Below are positions 53,062 to 64,000 of a DNA stretch of 64,000 bases, one piece after another. Source of the stretch: Chaetomidium leptoderma (Eukaryota; Ascomycota; Sordariomycetes; Sordariales; Chaetomiaceae); contig MU856869.1 of NCBI GenBank assembly GCA_033296705.1, forward strand, positions 62,001-126,000, read 5' to 3'. The notes under the pieces are model-generated. The model had not been told where the DNA came from. It worked only from the letters and a program-made list of their open reading frames with translations, and searched no databases. Position numbers and translations under genes: made by a program. The stretch's first letter is position 1. The number at the start of each line of letters is the position of its first letter.

Positions 53062-55820
53062 TTACAACTTTTTCTTCTCCGTCACCCTCGGCACAATCCA
53101 CCACTCATGATACCCCTTCTCGGGCGTCGGCACCTCCACACTCAACAACCCAACCCCATTCTTTCCCACACCACCACCACCACCAACCGCCGCCCTCTTG
53201 ACCCCGGTAACCGCCACCCCGACCGCAATCGCCGCCCGCGTCCAATCCCGCACCCCCTTGATCCACCGCTCAAAACACCCCACGGCAAACGCGTCGGCCT
53301 CGCCCATGCGGCCCAGCACCTCGAGCCCGCCGCGCGCATTGGCCGCCGCCTTGCCCGCCCGCTCGAGCAGCGCCGCCGTCGACGTTTCGCCCTGCCCGAC
53401 GGCCCGCGAAAAGGTTTCAAAGGACGGCAGCTCGGGCATGCCGATGGGCGCAAAGGGCTTCATGCGCACCTCGTAGCGCAGCGCGTCGGTGCTGTAGGGC
53501 CGCTGTTGCTGCTGCTGCTGCTGCGGCCCTGTCGGGGTCGGGGTCGTTGGGGTCGTCGGGGTGGGCAAGAGGGCGAGGCGGTGCAGGGCTGTGTAGAGGT
53601 TGCTGAGGGCGTCGGCGAGTTCGCTGGTGATGGCTGCTTCGAGGGCGGTTAGGTGGAGGTAGGATTTGGAGCGGGTTTGTTGGGGGCTGGGTTTAGTTTT
53701 GTTGGTTGTTGCTGTTGCCGTCGCTGCTGCTGCTGCTGTCGCTGCTGCTGCCTCTTTGGAGCGGTGGCTGGTGAAGAAGCTGATGCGCTCAATGTGTTGG
53801 GCTCGCGTCTTGGAGAGGTGGCCCAGGTACCAGTACATGCCTGCCAGCTCGTCGGGCTGGTAGATTTCGAGCTCGAAGCCTAGCTGCACGGTCCATTCCA
53901 TCAGGCGGAGCTTGTAGTGGTAGGCCCACGAGGAGAGCGGGAGGGAGTGGCTGGGCACGCCTCCGGAGGAGGGCGGGTAGACGAGGGGCTTCTCCTCGGT
54001 TTGGAGCTGGAGCAGCTGGTCGATTTCCTCGGCGTCGACCTGCACCGTTTCCCAGTCCTGGAGCGAGTGGAAGAGCGTCCGGCGCACGCGGCAGCGGTTC
54101 TGGCAGAAGGCGCGGAAGATGTCGAGGTAGGAATGGGCGGCTCGCTGGCGGAAGAGCTCCATCTGGTGGGCTATCGCGTAACGCGGGTGGTGGGGTGCCT
54201 CGACCGAGTCGTTGGCTGGATCCAGGAGGAGGCTGGATGGGAGGACAGCGATGGAAAGGTCGTCGTCGAGGACCTGGCGGATGCTGAGGCGGCCGAGAAT
54301 TACCATGTCATTGAAAAGGAAATTCTGGAGGAGGGAGCGGATGTACACCAGCGGCTGGGGCTTTTGAGCTTGGAAGGTCAAGACAAAGTTCTGCAACTGA
54401 CTGTCAGAAGAGGCGCACTCCCGTAATAAGAGGCATCCGAACTCACCATCAGACTCTGTGAGTCGGCATAGTTGAGGACGTTAAGCACATTGATGCCGTC
54501 CGTAATCAGCTTCTTGAAGTGCTCGTGCGTCTCCTCGGGGCTCGGCTGCACGATGGGGCGCGGGGGCATGGTACTAGCAAGCCTGCGTTGTATCTTGGTG
54601 CTGAAGGCCTCAGGAACAGGCGTCCCGAGGTGGCGGGACTTGTTGATGGCCTCCCAGACACCCTGCATCTGAGACCAGGGGAGACTTAGCGACTCTGGAT
54701 CACTCCGCAGCTCAGATAATTCGATGGCCCGCAAAAAGGCAGTTCTGAGCTCGAGGCGGAAGCCGAGAGCATGAGCCATCTCGTCGGTGAGTGTGTGTCT
54801 GATATCGTGGACGGCCTTCCGGGCCGCCAGGATTTCGTCACGGATCTCGTACTGGTCAATCGTCTCCAGGAGTGACCGATTGTACGTGTTTGTCACAAAA
54901 TCTTCTTCCTAGCCAAACATTAGCACTGGCTCCGTCGAGCCAAAGTTCGGGGAGGTTGATTTACCTCGTACGAGTGCTCGTATTTGATGCGCTCATTGAC
55001 AAACCAACATGACTTCAACAAGCCGAGACAGTAGGCCCTGAGAGTGCCATGCATGGGATCGCGTGGAGACCCGGCAGTGCGGCTTTTGATGAAGTCGGCA
55101 TCCTGGATGGTCTCTGGAGTTGGCTGCAGCATCTTTTCGATGTAGACGCTCGTGAACAGAGTTTGGGACAGCGGGTAACCGAGATGCCAGGCCATCTGTC
55201 CCAGAGGGTTAGAGTCGTCTCTCGCAGTGACATACCACCGCAGGAAAATGACCAACCTCGAGAGAAAGGAGCTGGTCAATTATGCCGACCACCTCGCTGG
55301 GCAGGAGTGGCCGTGTCACGTCATAGTCATCGTCCAGAGACTCCCCAGGGGCGAGGCAGCCGCTGTCCATCTTGGGGTCCATGACCTGGTCGTGGTCAGT
55401 CTACGGTCTCGACACGGCACGGCGAGCCCGAGGAAGACAAAAGACAAACCTCGAGCGCCCCAACAGACTCAAACAGCGTAAAGTAGCCATCCTTGACGAG
55501 TTCACCAGGCTCCAAGGCTGTTGTTGCAGGTGGTGGTTGCGGTTAGCATGAGTCGAGTCGAATAATCCAGGGAGGGGTCGACGTACTGGCAGCAGCGGAT
55601 AAGAATCTCTGGGTAATGTCCTGGGCGACAATGCCCTCGCTGGATATCATGGGCGGCGGGGGGTCTTCAAAGGCGTCGAATTGCGGCCCGGGGTTGGGGT
55701 TGTTGATGTTGAGGTCCATAAGCTCTAAGCATTCATTCAGTCGCCCGTTAACGGACTCGCTCAACAATCTTCTTTTGGGGAGGAAATACAAAATGGGCCG
55801 TTTCACGTACCCCTGGACAT
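53062..55820 (-). CDS. naa35: NatC N-acetyltransferase auxiliary subunit (Naa35/Mak10)
   Basis: Seven exons (complement): 55820-55811 (10 nt), 55724-55587, 55517-55450, 55385-55257, 55195-54965, 54908-54447, 54390-53062, giving 788 aa. All six introns (56-86 nt) close in frame. Naa35 anchors the NatC complex, which acetylates Met-Leu/Ile/Phe N-termini. Family hallmarks: ITQRFLSAA, LVKDGYFTLFESVGALEVMDPKMDSG (core VMDPKMDSGC), EVVGIIDQLLSLE-MAWHLGYPLSQTLFTSVYIEKM, AYCLGLLKSCWFVNERI, YEEEDFVTNTYNRSLLE, HALGFRLELRTAFLRAIEL and NFVLTFQAQKPQPLVYIRSLLQNFLFND. A Gln run and a Thr/Pro stretch near the C-terminus look disordered. The first exon, MSR plus one base, is short but gives a good start context; an ATG in exon 2 (LMDLNINN) is an alternative. 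Confidence 0.92.
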
Positions 55821-56392
55821 GGTTGCCTCGTCGTCGTCGTCATGAGACGGCTCCATTCTTTGAGAAGAGCGAGAGATTTTATTTCCTGTTTTTCTGTGTG
55901 AGATGTGCTTGGTGCAGCTTGGACCCGGAAACAGACGCTCGGCGTCCGGTTTGTTGCCTAAGAGCCGAGCGAAGCGTTGGTGTGGATAAGCGAACACTGT
56001 CTCCGATTCCGATGCTTCACCTTCACCAAAGAGATGCACTGTTCGTCGTGCCCCACGAATTGAAGTTCTGGGCGTCGGCAACTTTCTTTTATGCTTTGGG
56101 TGAAAGGCTTTGTCAAAAAAACTTGGGTAGAGAAGGTAGGAGGTATGCAGGGCAGCTGTGGGACGCTTTACGGTTACGGTAAGAATGACATTGGCATTGG
56201 TCTCAGGCCCGGCAGCCACTTCCTGTCAAAAGTCCTCTCTATTGAGCGTCTCCCAATATGATACAGTCCCAACGCTTGCAGACGCCGGAAATAACGGGTT
56301 GCTACGATGCGCCGTCCGCCCAGTTTTACAACCCTTCCGCGGCCTCTCTCCCCCTTTATCTTCCCCTCAGCCCATCACTGCCCTCCTTCGAT
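55821..56392. other. Intergenic: naa35 promoter / atp15 3' flank
   Basis: No gene called. A minus-strand frame runs across much of it into the naa35 start but has no family features. Confidence 0.5.
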
Positions 56393-56828
56393 TTAGTGCG
56401 TGCCACCGGTCGCAGCGCTCTCGACAGCCGCCTGGGCGTTGGCCTCAGTCAGGTTCTTGATCTCGCCCTGCTTGCCGTTCTGTATCCGGATTGCGAAACT
56501 CGCTGGTCAGCCCCGGTGTCCCCTTGGTCCGACTTCTCGTTCGCAATTGCCGACGCCCACTTACCGTCCACTTCGCAAATCGGAGGTCCTGCTGGCCCCG
56601 GCGCTCAGCCAAGAGTCTCTTATCCTCCTTCAGGCTGCGGCGCACGACGCGGGCAGCGACGGCGAGGTAGCGGTTGTAGCTGTGGAATCGCAGAGCTTGC
56701 GTTAGTTCTTGTTGCTTCTCCGCGGCCAATTGGCCCTCGACTGGCCCGCAATCGTAGATCTGTCGAGCACACGGTGGTTCAAAAGGAATGACTCACGTAA
56801 GGCCGGCGGCTTTCCACGCGAACGTCAT
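56393..56828 (-). CDS. atp15: Mitochondrial F1F0-ATP synthase subunit epsilon
   Basis: Three exons (complement): 56828-56797 (32 nt), 56679-56565, 56479-56393, giving 77 aa. Introns of 117 and 85 nt. The eukaryotic epsilon subunit sits on the central stalk of F1 at the inner membrane and stabilises the gamma-delta foot. The sequence follows the family pattern from the start: MTFAWKAAGLTYNRYLAVAA, RVVRRSLKEDKRLLAERRG, DLRFAKW and a polar tail (NGKQGEIKNLTEANAQAAV). It has no cleavable presequence, as usual for this subunit. The gene is easy to miss because each exon is short; only the middle exon forms a visible frame. Identification is confident. Confidence 0.92.
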
Positions 56829-57337
56829 TTTGGCGGTTTGGCAGGACGGTGACTGGGTTGCGCTGTCTGCTGGGTTCGAAGGCCGTTTCTGGAGAGAAAA
56901 GGCTCGCGCAGCCGAGAAGCTCCGCCCAGCTCCGCGTCACGTGATGGGACAAGTCAGCATCAGCTTTCCGCTATCTCCCGGGCAGGAGAAATAGCCTGGA
57001 GGCAGGTACATGTAGGGATGTACAGCGCACACCACTTCCAGGTTGTGTGAAATGGGGCAGGTGCATTTTCACCGGATAATGGCAGCTCCAAAGCAGTTCA
57101 GTTATAAGCAGACAACACTCGACTTCTTCATGATACACTACAACAGCACTCCCCCCTGCCCCATTTCTTCTAAGCCCCTCGCTCGGGCACAGACATAGGA
57201 AAGTGAGTTAGGTCTAGAATCACTATATGCACAAAATGTGGTGGACGAGCCGCGAGTCTACGACGGCGGAGGGCTGTTGGTACATTTTCCTCTTCCCTGT
57301 TCTTCGTTCCCCGTTCCCCGGTCTACAAACTCCCCGT
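56829..57337. other. Intergenic: atp15 promoter / qcr2 3' flank
   Basis: No gene seen. Short frames only. Confidence 0.5.
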
Positions 57338-58937
57338 CTATACCTTGAGTCCGAGGTCCTCGGCGAACGGCAATACGTGCAGGTCACCAACCGCCGCCAC
57401 CGACGCCTTGCCTTCTAATAGTGTCTTGGCAGCCTGTCGAATCATGTTAGTCACCGCGTCCATGTCCATGGCGCTGCGAAGAGGGGCAAGTGCACTTACA
57501 GCCTTGAGCTTCTCCACATTCACGCCCTCCAGAGCCTTGACCGTCTCGGCAACCTGCAGCGGCTTGCCGCCGTGGATCAGGTTGGCGCCGGCGTGCACGA
57601 GGCCAGTGCCGCTGACCTCGCTTCCCGAGAGCAGGTTAAACTTGGCCTTGGCAATGGCCTTGACCAGGTTCTCCTGCGAGACACCGCCCTCGGCGAGGCT
57701 CCTGAGCGCCTTGACCGACGCCTCGGCGACCTTGCGGACGGCAGCAGCCGAGCCGTTGATCTGGATCGTCAGGAGGCCGGCGTCCGAGTAGGCGAAGTTG
57801 GCAGCGTTGGCAGTCGCGCCAGGGGCGGCAGAAGTAGCGTTGGACAGCAGGGAAAAGCCGGGAGACCACTTGATGGTAGACTCGCCGCCGAGCAGGCCAA
57901 CGAGGACGGCCGTCTCGGGCTGGTTGGCGCCAAGAGCGGCGCCGGGGAAGGCGAGAACCATCGAGTTGCCGTGGGTCATGGCGATCCGCTGCTCGCCGCC
58001 GTGGTACTTGGAGGCGGCCGTCGTCAGGGAGGACGCGGACTGGGTGGGCACGGCTTTGAAGAAGGGCTCGATCCACTTCGAGAGGCCGGCCTCGCTGGCG
58101 CCGTCGGCAATCACAGCGATGTTGCCCTTGGTGTAGGCGGCCTCAGCGAAAGAAGCGACCGAGTTCTCGTTCAAGTAGGAGGCGATGGGCGTGCTGGGCG
58201 TCGGGTAGAGCGGGGCGCCGAGTCCGTTGTGGAAGGCAACCGCATGGGCGGCATCGAGGGCGACAGCGGGAGCATCGACCTTGGCCTGCTTCATGTGGAT
58301 GACGTCCTGGACCTCCTCGTGGTACTCGTGGGCTATTCATAACGGTGAGCACAACATGTTCCCCCCACACAAACATGACCAACACAAGGGAAGCGATAGG
58401 ACGCACTGGTGTACCGCGTCGCCGAGAGAACCTCGGCAAGGAGCTCGGTGTAGTAAGGGAGGTCCTCGCGGAGGAAGTTGGCCTGGAGCACGACGGCTTC
58501 CCGGGTGTGATACGCGTTCAATTGGCCGCCGAGGAGCTCGGACTCGCGGGTGATACGGAGAGCGGAGCGTTTTTGGGTGTTCTGCGGACGAGAAACAAAT
58601 TAGCTCATTTGTTGTTGATGCGCCAACATGGACCACTCCTGCGTCCACCGCCCGATTGAATGAAGCAAAAAAGACGTGCCTTGAAGGCGAACTCCTCCAA
58701 TCCGACCGTCAGGCCCGGGAGAGGCTCGTATCTCGTACCGGCTTTGGCGACGATGGCGAGGCGGGTGGTCGGGCCATTGTCGTCTCGGGAGGCGACCTTG
58801 ACGCCGGCGATGGTGGTCGGCTCGTATGACGCCTTGGGCGATGCAACCGCCGCAAATCCGCGCTGCGCAACCTTCGCAGCTCCCTGGCGGCGGAGAGCCA
58901 ACTGGCTGCCCCTCGTCAGAGCCGGTCTGCAGATCAT
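57338..58937 (-). CDS. qcr2: Ubiquinol-cytochrome c reductase core protein 2
   Basis: Four exons (complement): 58937-58680, 58581-58407, 58332-57500, 57433-57338, giving 453 aa. Qcr2 is the matrix-facing core subunit of respiratory complex III, related to mitochondrial processing peptidase but without the zinc-binding HXXEH. A basic, Ser/Ala/Arg-rich presequence (MICRPALTRGSQLALRRQG) targets mitochondria. Family blocks: VASRDDNGPTTRLAIVAKAGTRYEP (core GPTTRLAIVAKAG), LEEFAFK-NTQKRSALRITRESELLGGQL, HEYHEEVQDVI, SYLNENSVASFAEAAYTKGNIAVIADG and FAYSDAGLLTIQI. Intron 1 has a GC donor (AAG|GCACGT). The last intron (66 nt, GTAAGT, ACTAAC, CAG) has no stop in frame and would add 22 residues if retained, but splicing restores the family spacing EKLKA-AAKTLLEGKASVAAVGD. 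Confidence 0.94.
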
Positions 58938-59712
58938 GGTGGGAGGGGGGCCGTTTGTCGTCAATTGACAGTTGTCGGGTCAGCACACGGCGTGAGGGAG
59001 CTCTCTTCGTTAGCAGTTCCGAAAATTCCCTGGGGCTCCCGGTATCCGAATGACGGAAAAATTGGCTGTGCCGAGACCGTGCTCCCGGCTCGAGCTGGGC
59101 TCCAGGCTGGGTCGGGTGCAGACGGGAGCAGCTAAAATGACTGTGCAAGTTGGCCAAATGCGCAACCTGTCGGCTCCAAGTGTCAAGCGTGCAACCATCT
59201 AATCACCCTTTACGCAGTACGCACGCATACTCGTGCATGTAGCGGTAAATGCACATCCCGCACTCACTCTGCGTCTTTAACAATTGCAGGAACCAGGTCA
59301 TATCCATTTTTCCTTTTGTGTCCATTCGACGAAACCTCGCCAGGCCATGCTTTGACTGATACGTACATAGTCCGCCTAGCAGGCGCAGCGACGAAACCCA
59401 GCAGTGTCAGCACGGAAGCGCAGGCGGTGATTGGCCAGACTTTCGCATTTGGAGCTGCCCCGCGCCGACCGCCCAAATTTGCCTTTTCGAAAAGTGACTG
59501 GACGAGTGGACTCATGCAGCCTGCGACTCAAAAATTATTAGACCCCGTCTCAGTCCCCCACCAAGCCACCATTTCCCTCGGGCGCTGCGCATTGCATCAC
59601 CGTCAGAGGATTTCAATGACTACCCGGTAGCAATTGTGACAGCTCTAGAGATAGTGAGAGCATCTCTAGACGCTAAATCTCGTCAACCAACGACATTTCC
59701 AGCGCCGCAATC
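58938..59712. other. Intergenic: divergent promoter region (qcr2 / rpc82)
   Basis: No gene. Short frames only; no repeat. Shared upstream region of two housekeeping genes. Confidence 0.5.
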
Positions 59713-61967
59713 ATGTTGGTGGTAAGCCGAGTCCCCTTCGTTGTCTGTCGCATCTTGAAGTCGCAAGCGGCGCAACGGACCATTCTGTTTCGGTTCAATG
59801 GACTAACCTGGCATACAGACGAAATCGGTCGCAGAGCTATGTGCTCTGCTTATCGACGAGCTCCATGGCGAACTCCCCTCCGTATGTCCTCTCTCTCCCT
59901 TTGGGCGAGGCTGCGCGTGTCGATGGCTTGTGCCGAGGCTAACCAACGTCGATAGAGAATATTCGCAATCCTCCTCAGCAAAGGCCGATCGACCCTGCCC
60001 CAACTCGCCCAGTACACGTCGATGACGCCGCGCCAGCTTCGCCACGGTCTCGCTGTTCTCCAACAGCATAACCTGCTGTTCTACCATGTCGATTCGGGCG
60101 CCGAGTTCGCCGCCTACGAAGCAAATGCCGACCACGCCTACAATCTAGCCCGCACTGGCAAGATTCTCGAGATGATTGATTCTTCTTTCGGCGCGCCGGC
60201 AAAAGACGTTATGCAGAGCCTCCTGCTCTCGGGTCAGACGAGGATATCAGACTTGGTCGCGGCGTACCAGGTGAAGATCGAGCACGCGAACAAGGCAGCG
60301 GCTGCTATCGGAGATGACCATGATTTTGGGGCCGAGACAAACGGCGTAAACGGGGACCTTCACCCGGCGAAGAAGGCCGGAGCGTTGGTTAAGAGCACGG
60401 CCCACCTGAACTCGATCATCTGTCGATTGGTGGAAGCCGAGTTAATCGATGTCGTCCATACAAAGACTTTTGAGAGTCACCAAGATGTATTGAAGACTGT
60501 CGAGAAAGAGGTCATGGACAAGCATTTCCCCGCTGGGATCAAGGGAAACAAGGCCAAGATCGAGCTGCAGGAACGGATCGCCGAGGGCCTCCGCAAAGTC
60601 CGTGGCGAGTCCAAGTCGCTCAAGCGCAAGCTCGAGCAGAACGGCACAGCAGCAAAAAGACGAAAGCTATTTGCCGGGATTGGCATGGCGAATGGGGTCC
60701 ACGAAGAGGACATGGACCCGGCCTTGGATGTGAGTGGAATTGACAAGACGTTGAGATGAATGGACCACGATGGGTGCTGACTCTTCCCTAGCCGCGACAA
60801 GTCATCAGGGTAAATTACGAAAAGTGCCTTGTCGATCTGCGCAACCGCCGCCTTGTCCATTTTGCAACCGACATGCTTGGAGACACCACGGCATATGTTT
60901 ACGGCGTTCTTTTGAAGCTGCTCACTAGGGACCTGCCCCGCTGCCGCCCAGATGCAGTGATGGACGCTGGGGAAGAAGCCAAGGAGGAGAGCGAAAAGGG
61001 CCCAGGGCCGGTCACAACCGAGCAAATTCTCGACAGCCTTAAAACCTCGGTCGACCTCTCTCTGGGGATAGGAAAAGCAGAAAGACGACTGGTGTCTTCC
61101 ACCGCTGCCGAGAAGATTGAGCTCTACCCGCCGAAGAAGAAGGTGCTGATTGAGGAGGCAGAAGTGGACGGCGAAGCCAGCGCAGACGAAGAAGAAAGCG
61201 ACAACAACAACAACTCCAGCGAGGAGTCGGATTACGAGTCGGACTACAAGGCGCCGGCAACGAACGGAACAAACGGGGTGAACGGCACGAACGGTGCCAA
61301 GGTCAAATTTGATGAGTCGGCAGCGCCCAAGGAACGCCGGCTGGACCGGCCCACGCAGCTTCGACAGCACCTCCTCATACTATCAGAAAGCACACAGCGC
61401 TTCGTGCGGCACTGCGGGCCGAACGAGTGGACTGTGGATTTCACACCCCTCATGAACTCGCTGCGCGAAACCGAGCTCGACTCGGTGATTGAGCGGACGG
61501 CGGGCCGGCAGGGCCTGCGTCTGGTGCGCATCCTCCGCGCCAAGGGCAAGCTGGACGAAAAGGCGCTCCCCAACGTGGCGCTCATGCGCAAGCCCGAGCT
61601 GCAGCAAAAGATGATGGAGATGCAGACGGCCGGGTTCGTGCACGTGCAGGAAGTGCCGCGCGACCTCAAGGCCGACGTCAAAAAGTCCTTTTTTCTCTGG
61701 TTCTGCGACGTCGACCGCTCGCTCGACCGGCTGCTGGACACCAGCTACCAGACCATGGTGCACTGCATCCAGGTGCTGGAGGCGCTGCGGCAAAAGGAGC
61801 GGGACGTGCTCGAGACTACCAAGCGCAGCGATGTCCGCGGCCGCGAGAAGGACACCATGCGCAAGGAGTACTATGAGCGGTACTCGCGCTTTCTCGAGTG
61901 CGAGAGGAAGCTGTTTGCCCAGGTCATGCGGGTGGATGATCTCGTTTCGGTGCTGAGGGATTTCTAA
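59713..61967 (+). CDS. rpc82: DNA-directed RNA polymerase III subunit Rpc82 (C82/RPC3)
   Basis: Four exons: 59713-59721 (9 nt), 59819-59881, 59956-60729, 60792-61967, giving 673 aa. Introns of 97, 74 and 62 nt, all phase 0. Rpc82 is part of the Pol III-specific C82/34/31 trimer that helps initiation at tRNA and 5S genes. Family features: N-terminal winged-helix start MLV-TKSVAELCALLIDELHGELPS-RIFAILLSKGR, then YTSMTPRQLRHGLAVLQQHNLLFYH; the middle PRQVIRVNYEKCLVDLRNRRLV; and a C-terminal domain with FVQEVPRD-like GFVHVQEVPRDLKADVKKSFFLW and DVDRSLDRLLDTSYQTM. A disordered acidic linker with NGTNGVNGTNG repeats lies near residue 420. The 9-nt first exon encodes just MLV; exon 2 starts with TKS as in other fungi. 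Confidence 0.94.
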
Positions 61968-62674
61968 AGGGGGGGCATTTCGTTTTCTAGGGGGACGGAC
62001 GGTTAGTATAAATCACTTCTGGTGAACCACGGGGCAACAAATCACATTGCATCGGCGGCGTAGCTGGCTTGGGGAAGGGGGGGGACAAATTATCAGGGTC
62101 TTACTTGATTGCATCAAACTGGCGTTTCCCGAGGGTTCCTCTGATGTACAAATTGTCCAGCGGGCGGGCATGCTCCCGGTATGCCGGTTTGCTTTTGCTG
62201 TATTGTGCCACATATAAAATGGATGAATTCTGCAGTGTTTCTGCTGTCATCTACACTTGTTGATGGGATGAAGACGACGCCCGATAAGCGATAACCAAGC
62301 TCCCTCGGCGCTCCCCGGAACCATCTGCCAAGCAGGGGTCCTGTCGCGGCTCGTTAGTCCCCGCTGTCGGAGCTACCTACCAGGTAAGGTACCTAGGATT
62401 AAACTAGCGGGCGCTAGATTTTTTTTTTTGACGGGCCGGGCGGTGACTGACCGAGAATAAGTCGGACATCGGACTTCGTTGCGCGCGCGCGGTTCAACAC
62501 TTGTTTTTTTCTCCCTCCCGTAGCTTTGAGTCAACATCATCCCCACGTCTCTCTTTCAGTTGACCTTGTGTCGGCCGTGTTATTTCTGCGCGTTTGATCT
62601 GCCCGGGAGTTCTGTTCCGTTTTTTCTTCTTCTTCTCGTACATACATACGCAAGAAAAACGACAAGACACAAAG
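61968..62674. other. Intergenic: rpc82 3' flank / ggc1 promoter
   Basis: No gene. Contains a T-run (about 62420-62430) and a GC-alternating string GCGCGCGCGC near 62481. The final 150 bp before the ggc1 ATG are T/C-rich. Confidence 0.5.
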
Positions 62675-64000
62675 ATGTCTCCTCCGATGGCTGGCGCGCG
62701 GGAGAAGGAGTCGAACCTGGCGAGGTTGTTGGGGTCTGGTAGGTTTTGCGATTGGAGAAGTCTTGCAGGTTCAATGGGGTTGATTGTTGACTCTCTGTGT
62801 GTGTGTTTAGGTTCCGCCGGTATCGCCGAGCTGGCTATCTTCCATCCCGTGCGTCCCCCCCCCCCCGACGATTGCGATCCGGAACACTTGGATGGTTTCA
62901 TTGTCGCCTTGGTGGAAAAAGAGAGAGAATATGGGGCTGACTGACGGGACTGCAACGGACAGGTCGATACCATTGCGAAGCGGCTGATGAGTCACGAGGG
63001 CAAGGTGCGCATGCTCTCCTCTCTCTATTCCTCTTCTTCGAAAAGAGGGCCGTCGATTTTTTGGAGAGAAAGGACGCAGGGAGCTGACTGGCTTGCGCGC
63101 CGCTTGGGATATATAGGTCGGCAACATGTCGCAACTCAACACAGTCATCTTCAAGGACAAGGCCGGCGCGGCGGCCGGGAGGAAGTTTGTCTCGCTGTTC
63201 CCCGGTCTCGGGTACGCGGCCGGCTACAAGGTGCTGCAGCGGGTGTACAAGTACGGCGGCCAGCCCGTGGCGCGCGACTACCTCACCACCCACTACGGCC
63301 GAGACTTTGAGGGCGCCTTTGGCAAGAAGACGGGCAAGGCCATCATGCACTCGACTGCGGGAAGGTGAGATACAGTCTCGAGAAGGTGGACATGCAGGGT
63401 TGGGTTGAGGGAATGTGTGGACTGACAAAAAGGGGATGGTGGTGTACAGTCTCATCGGAATCGGCGAGATCGTCCTTTTGCCGCTTGACGTCCTCAAGAT
63501 CAAGCGCCAGACCAACCCCGAGGCCTTCCGTGGCCGTGGTGTCCTCAAGATCATCAAGGACGAGGGCTTCGGCCTGTACAGGGGATGGCAGTGGACGGCA
63601 GCGAGAAACGCCCCCGGGTCGTTCGCGGTATGTCGTGTCGTGTCCTCTTGGAGGCTTGGACATCACAGATGAGGTGCTAACTTTGCGCGTTACAGCTCTT
63701 CGGTGGCTCGGCCTTCGCCAAGGAGTTCCTTTTCGGGCTGCAGGACTACAACAAGGCGACGTGGTACCAGAACTTTGTCGCGTCCATCGCGGGCGCGTCG
63801 GCCTCGCTCGTTGTTTCCGCCCCCCTCGACGTCATCAAGACGCGCATCCAGAACCGCAACTTTGACAACCCGGAGGGCGGGTTCCGTATCCTGACCAACA
63901 TGGCCAAGAACGAGGGCGCGGGGGCCTTTTTCAAGGGGCTTGTTCCCAAGGTTAGTGTGATCCGTTGCCCGAGTTGGAGTTGTGTGAGAGATGGAGTGTG
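62675..64000 (+). CDS. ggc1: Mitochondrial GTP/GDP carrier Ggc1 (3' end outside window)
   Basis: Six exons are visible: 62675-62738, 62811-62848, 62963-63004, 63117-63364, 63450-63627, 63696-63950. The last visible donor (AAG|GTTAGT) at 63951 leads to an exon beyond the edge. These encode the first 275 aa of a ~300-residue protein of the mitochondrial carrier superfamily in the inner membrane. Signatures of the three repeats: FHP-VDTIAKRLM (split by an intron), LPLDVLKIKRQ and APLDVIKTRIQ. The blocks LFPGLGYAAGYKVLQRVYKYGGQP, SLIGIGEIVLLPLD, GWQWTAARNAPGSFALFGG and NRNFDNPEGGFRI are diagnostic of Ggc1/Yhm1-type GTP/GDP exchangers, which affect mitochondrial GTP and iron balance. Five very short introns break the 5' half. 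Partial at the right edge. Confidence 0.93.

Overview
The window is nuclear DNA of a filamentous ascomycete. Nearly every gene has short introns (about 50-150 nt) with GT...AG borders and CTRAC-type branch points, and the coding sequence is GC-rich. The gene set is typical of Pezizomycotina: an Abp2-type ARS-binding protein, a Hym1/Mo25 scaffold, the dynactin subunit Arp10 (RO-7 type), and several orphan proteins that I associate only with filamentous fungi. A member of the Sordariales, perhaps Chaetomiaceae, is my best guess; no marker gene here proves it. I support 25 protein genes (about one per 2.6 kb), two of them cut by the window edges. I see no rRNA, no convincing tRNA, no CRISPR and no autonomous transposon.

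Left third (1-20 kb). The minus strand carries the N-terminal part of a long disordered/coiled-coil protein, then a PLP-homeostasis protein. An F-box protein and an AT-hook low-complexity protein lie on the plus strand. The minus strand then carries Hym1, ribosomal protein L26 and the spindle-pole/centrin-binding protein Sfi1. Head-to-head with sfi1 is a 60-residue twin-CX9C gene resembling complex I assembly factor NDUFAF8. It converges on cytosolic isoleucyl-tRNA synthetase, with only 96 bp between the stop codons.

Middle (20-45 kb). Three minus-strand orphans come first: a BTB-like protein, a 310-aa protein, and a 354-aa three-exon protein with a 42-nt micro-exon. A PDK1/Pkh-type AGC kinase and a SWIB-domain SWI/SNF (Snf12/BAF60-type) subunit follow on the plus strand. 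A Yen1/GEN1-type Holliday-junction resolvase and Arp10 are divergently transcribed. Their shared promoter region contains a 570-bp foldback (MITE-like) element, the most unusual non-coding feature of the window. A 1036-aa orphan coiled-coil protein follows.

Right third (45-64 kb). This holds a type II membrane protein, Abp2, the peroxisomal ATP carrier Ant1, the NatC subunit Naa35/Mak10, ATP synthase epsilon (Atp15), complex III core 2 (Qcr2), RNA polymerase III subunit Rpc82, and the mitochondrial GTP/GDP carrier Ggc1, cut by the right edge. Several neighbours serve mitochondria or peroxisomes, but each has its own promoter region; nothing looks like an operon or a secondary-metabolite cluster.

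Exon structures were worked out by eye from splice signals, frame continuity and remembered family conservation. Every multi-exon model given closes in frame. No alignment or database search was run.
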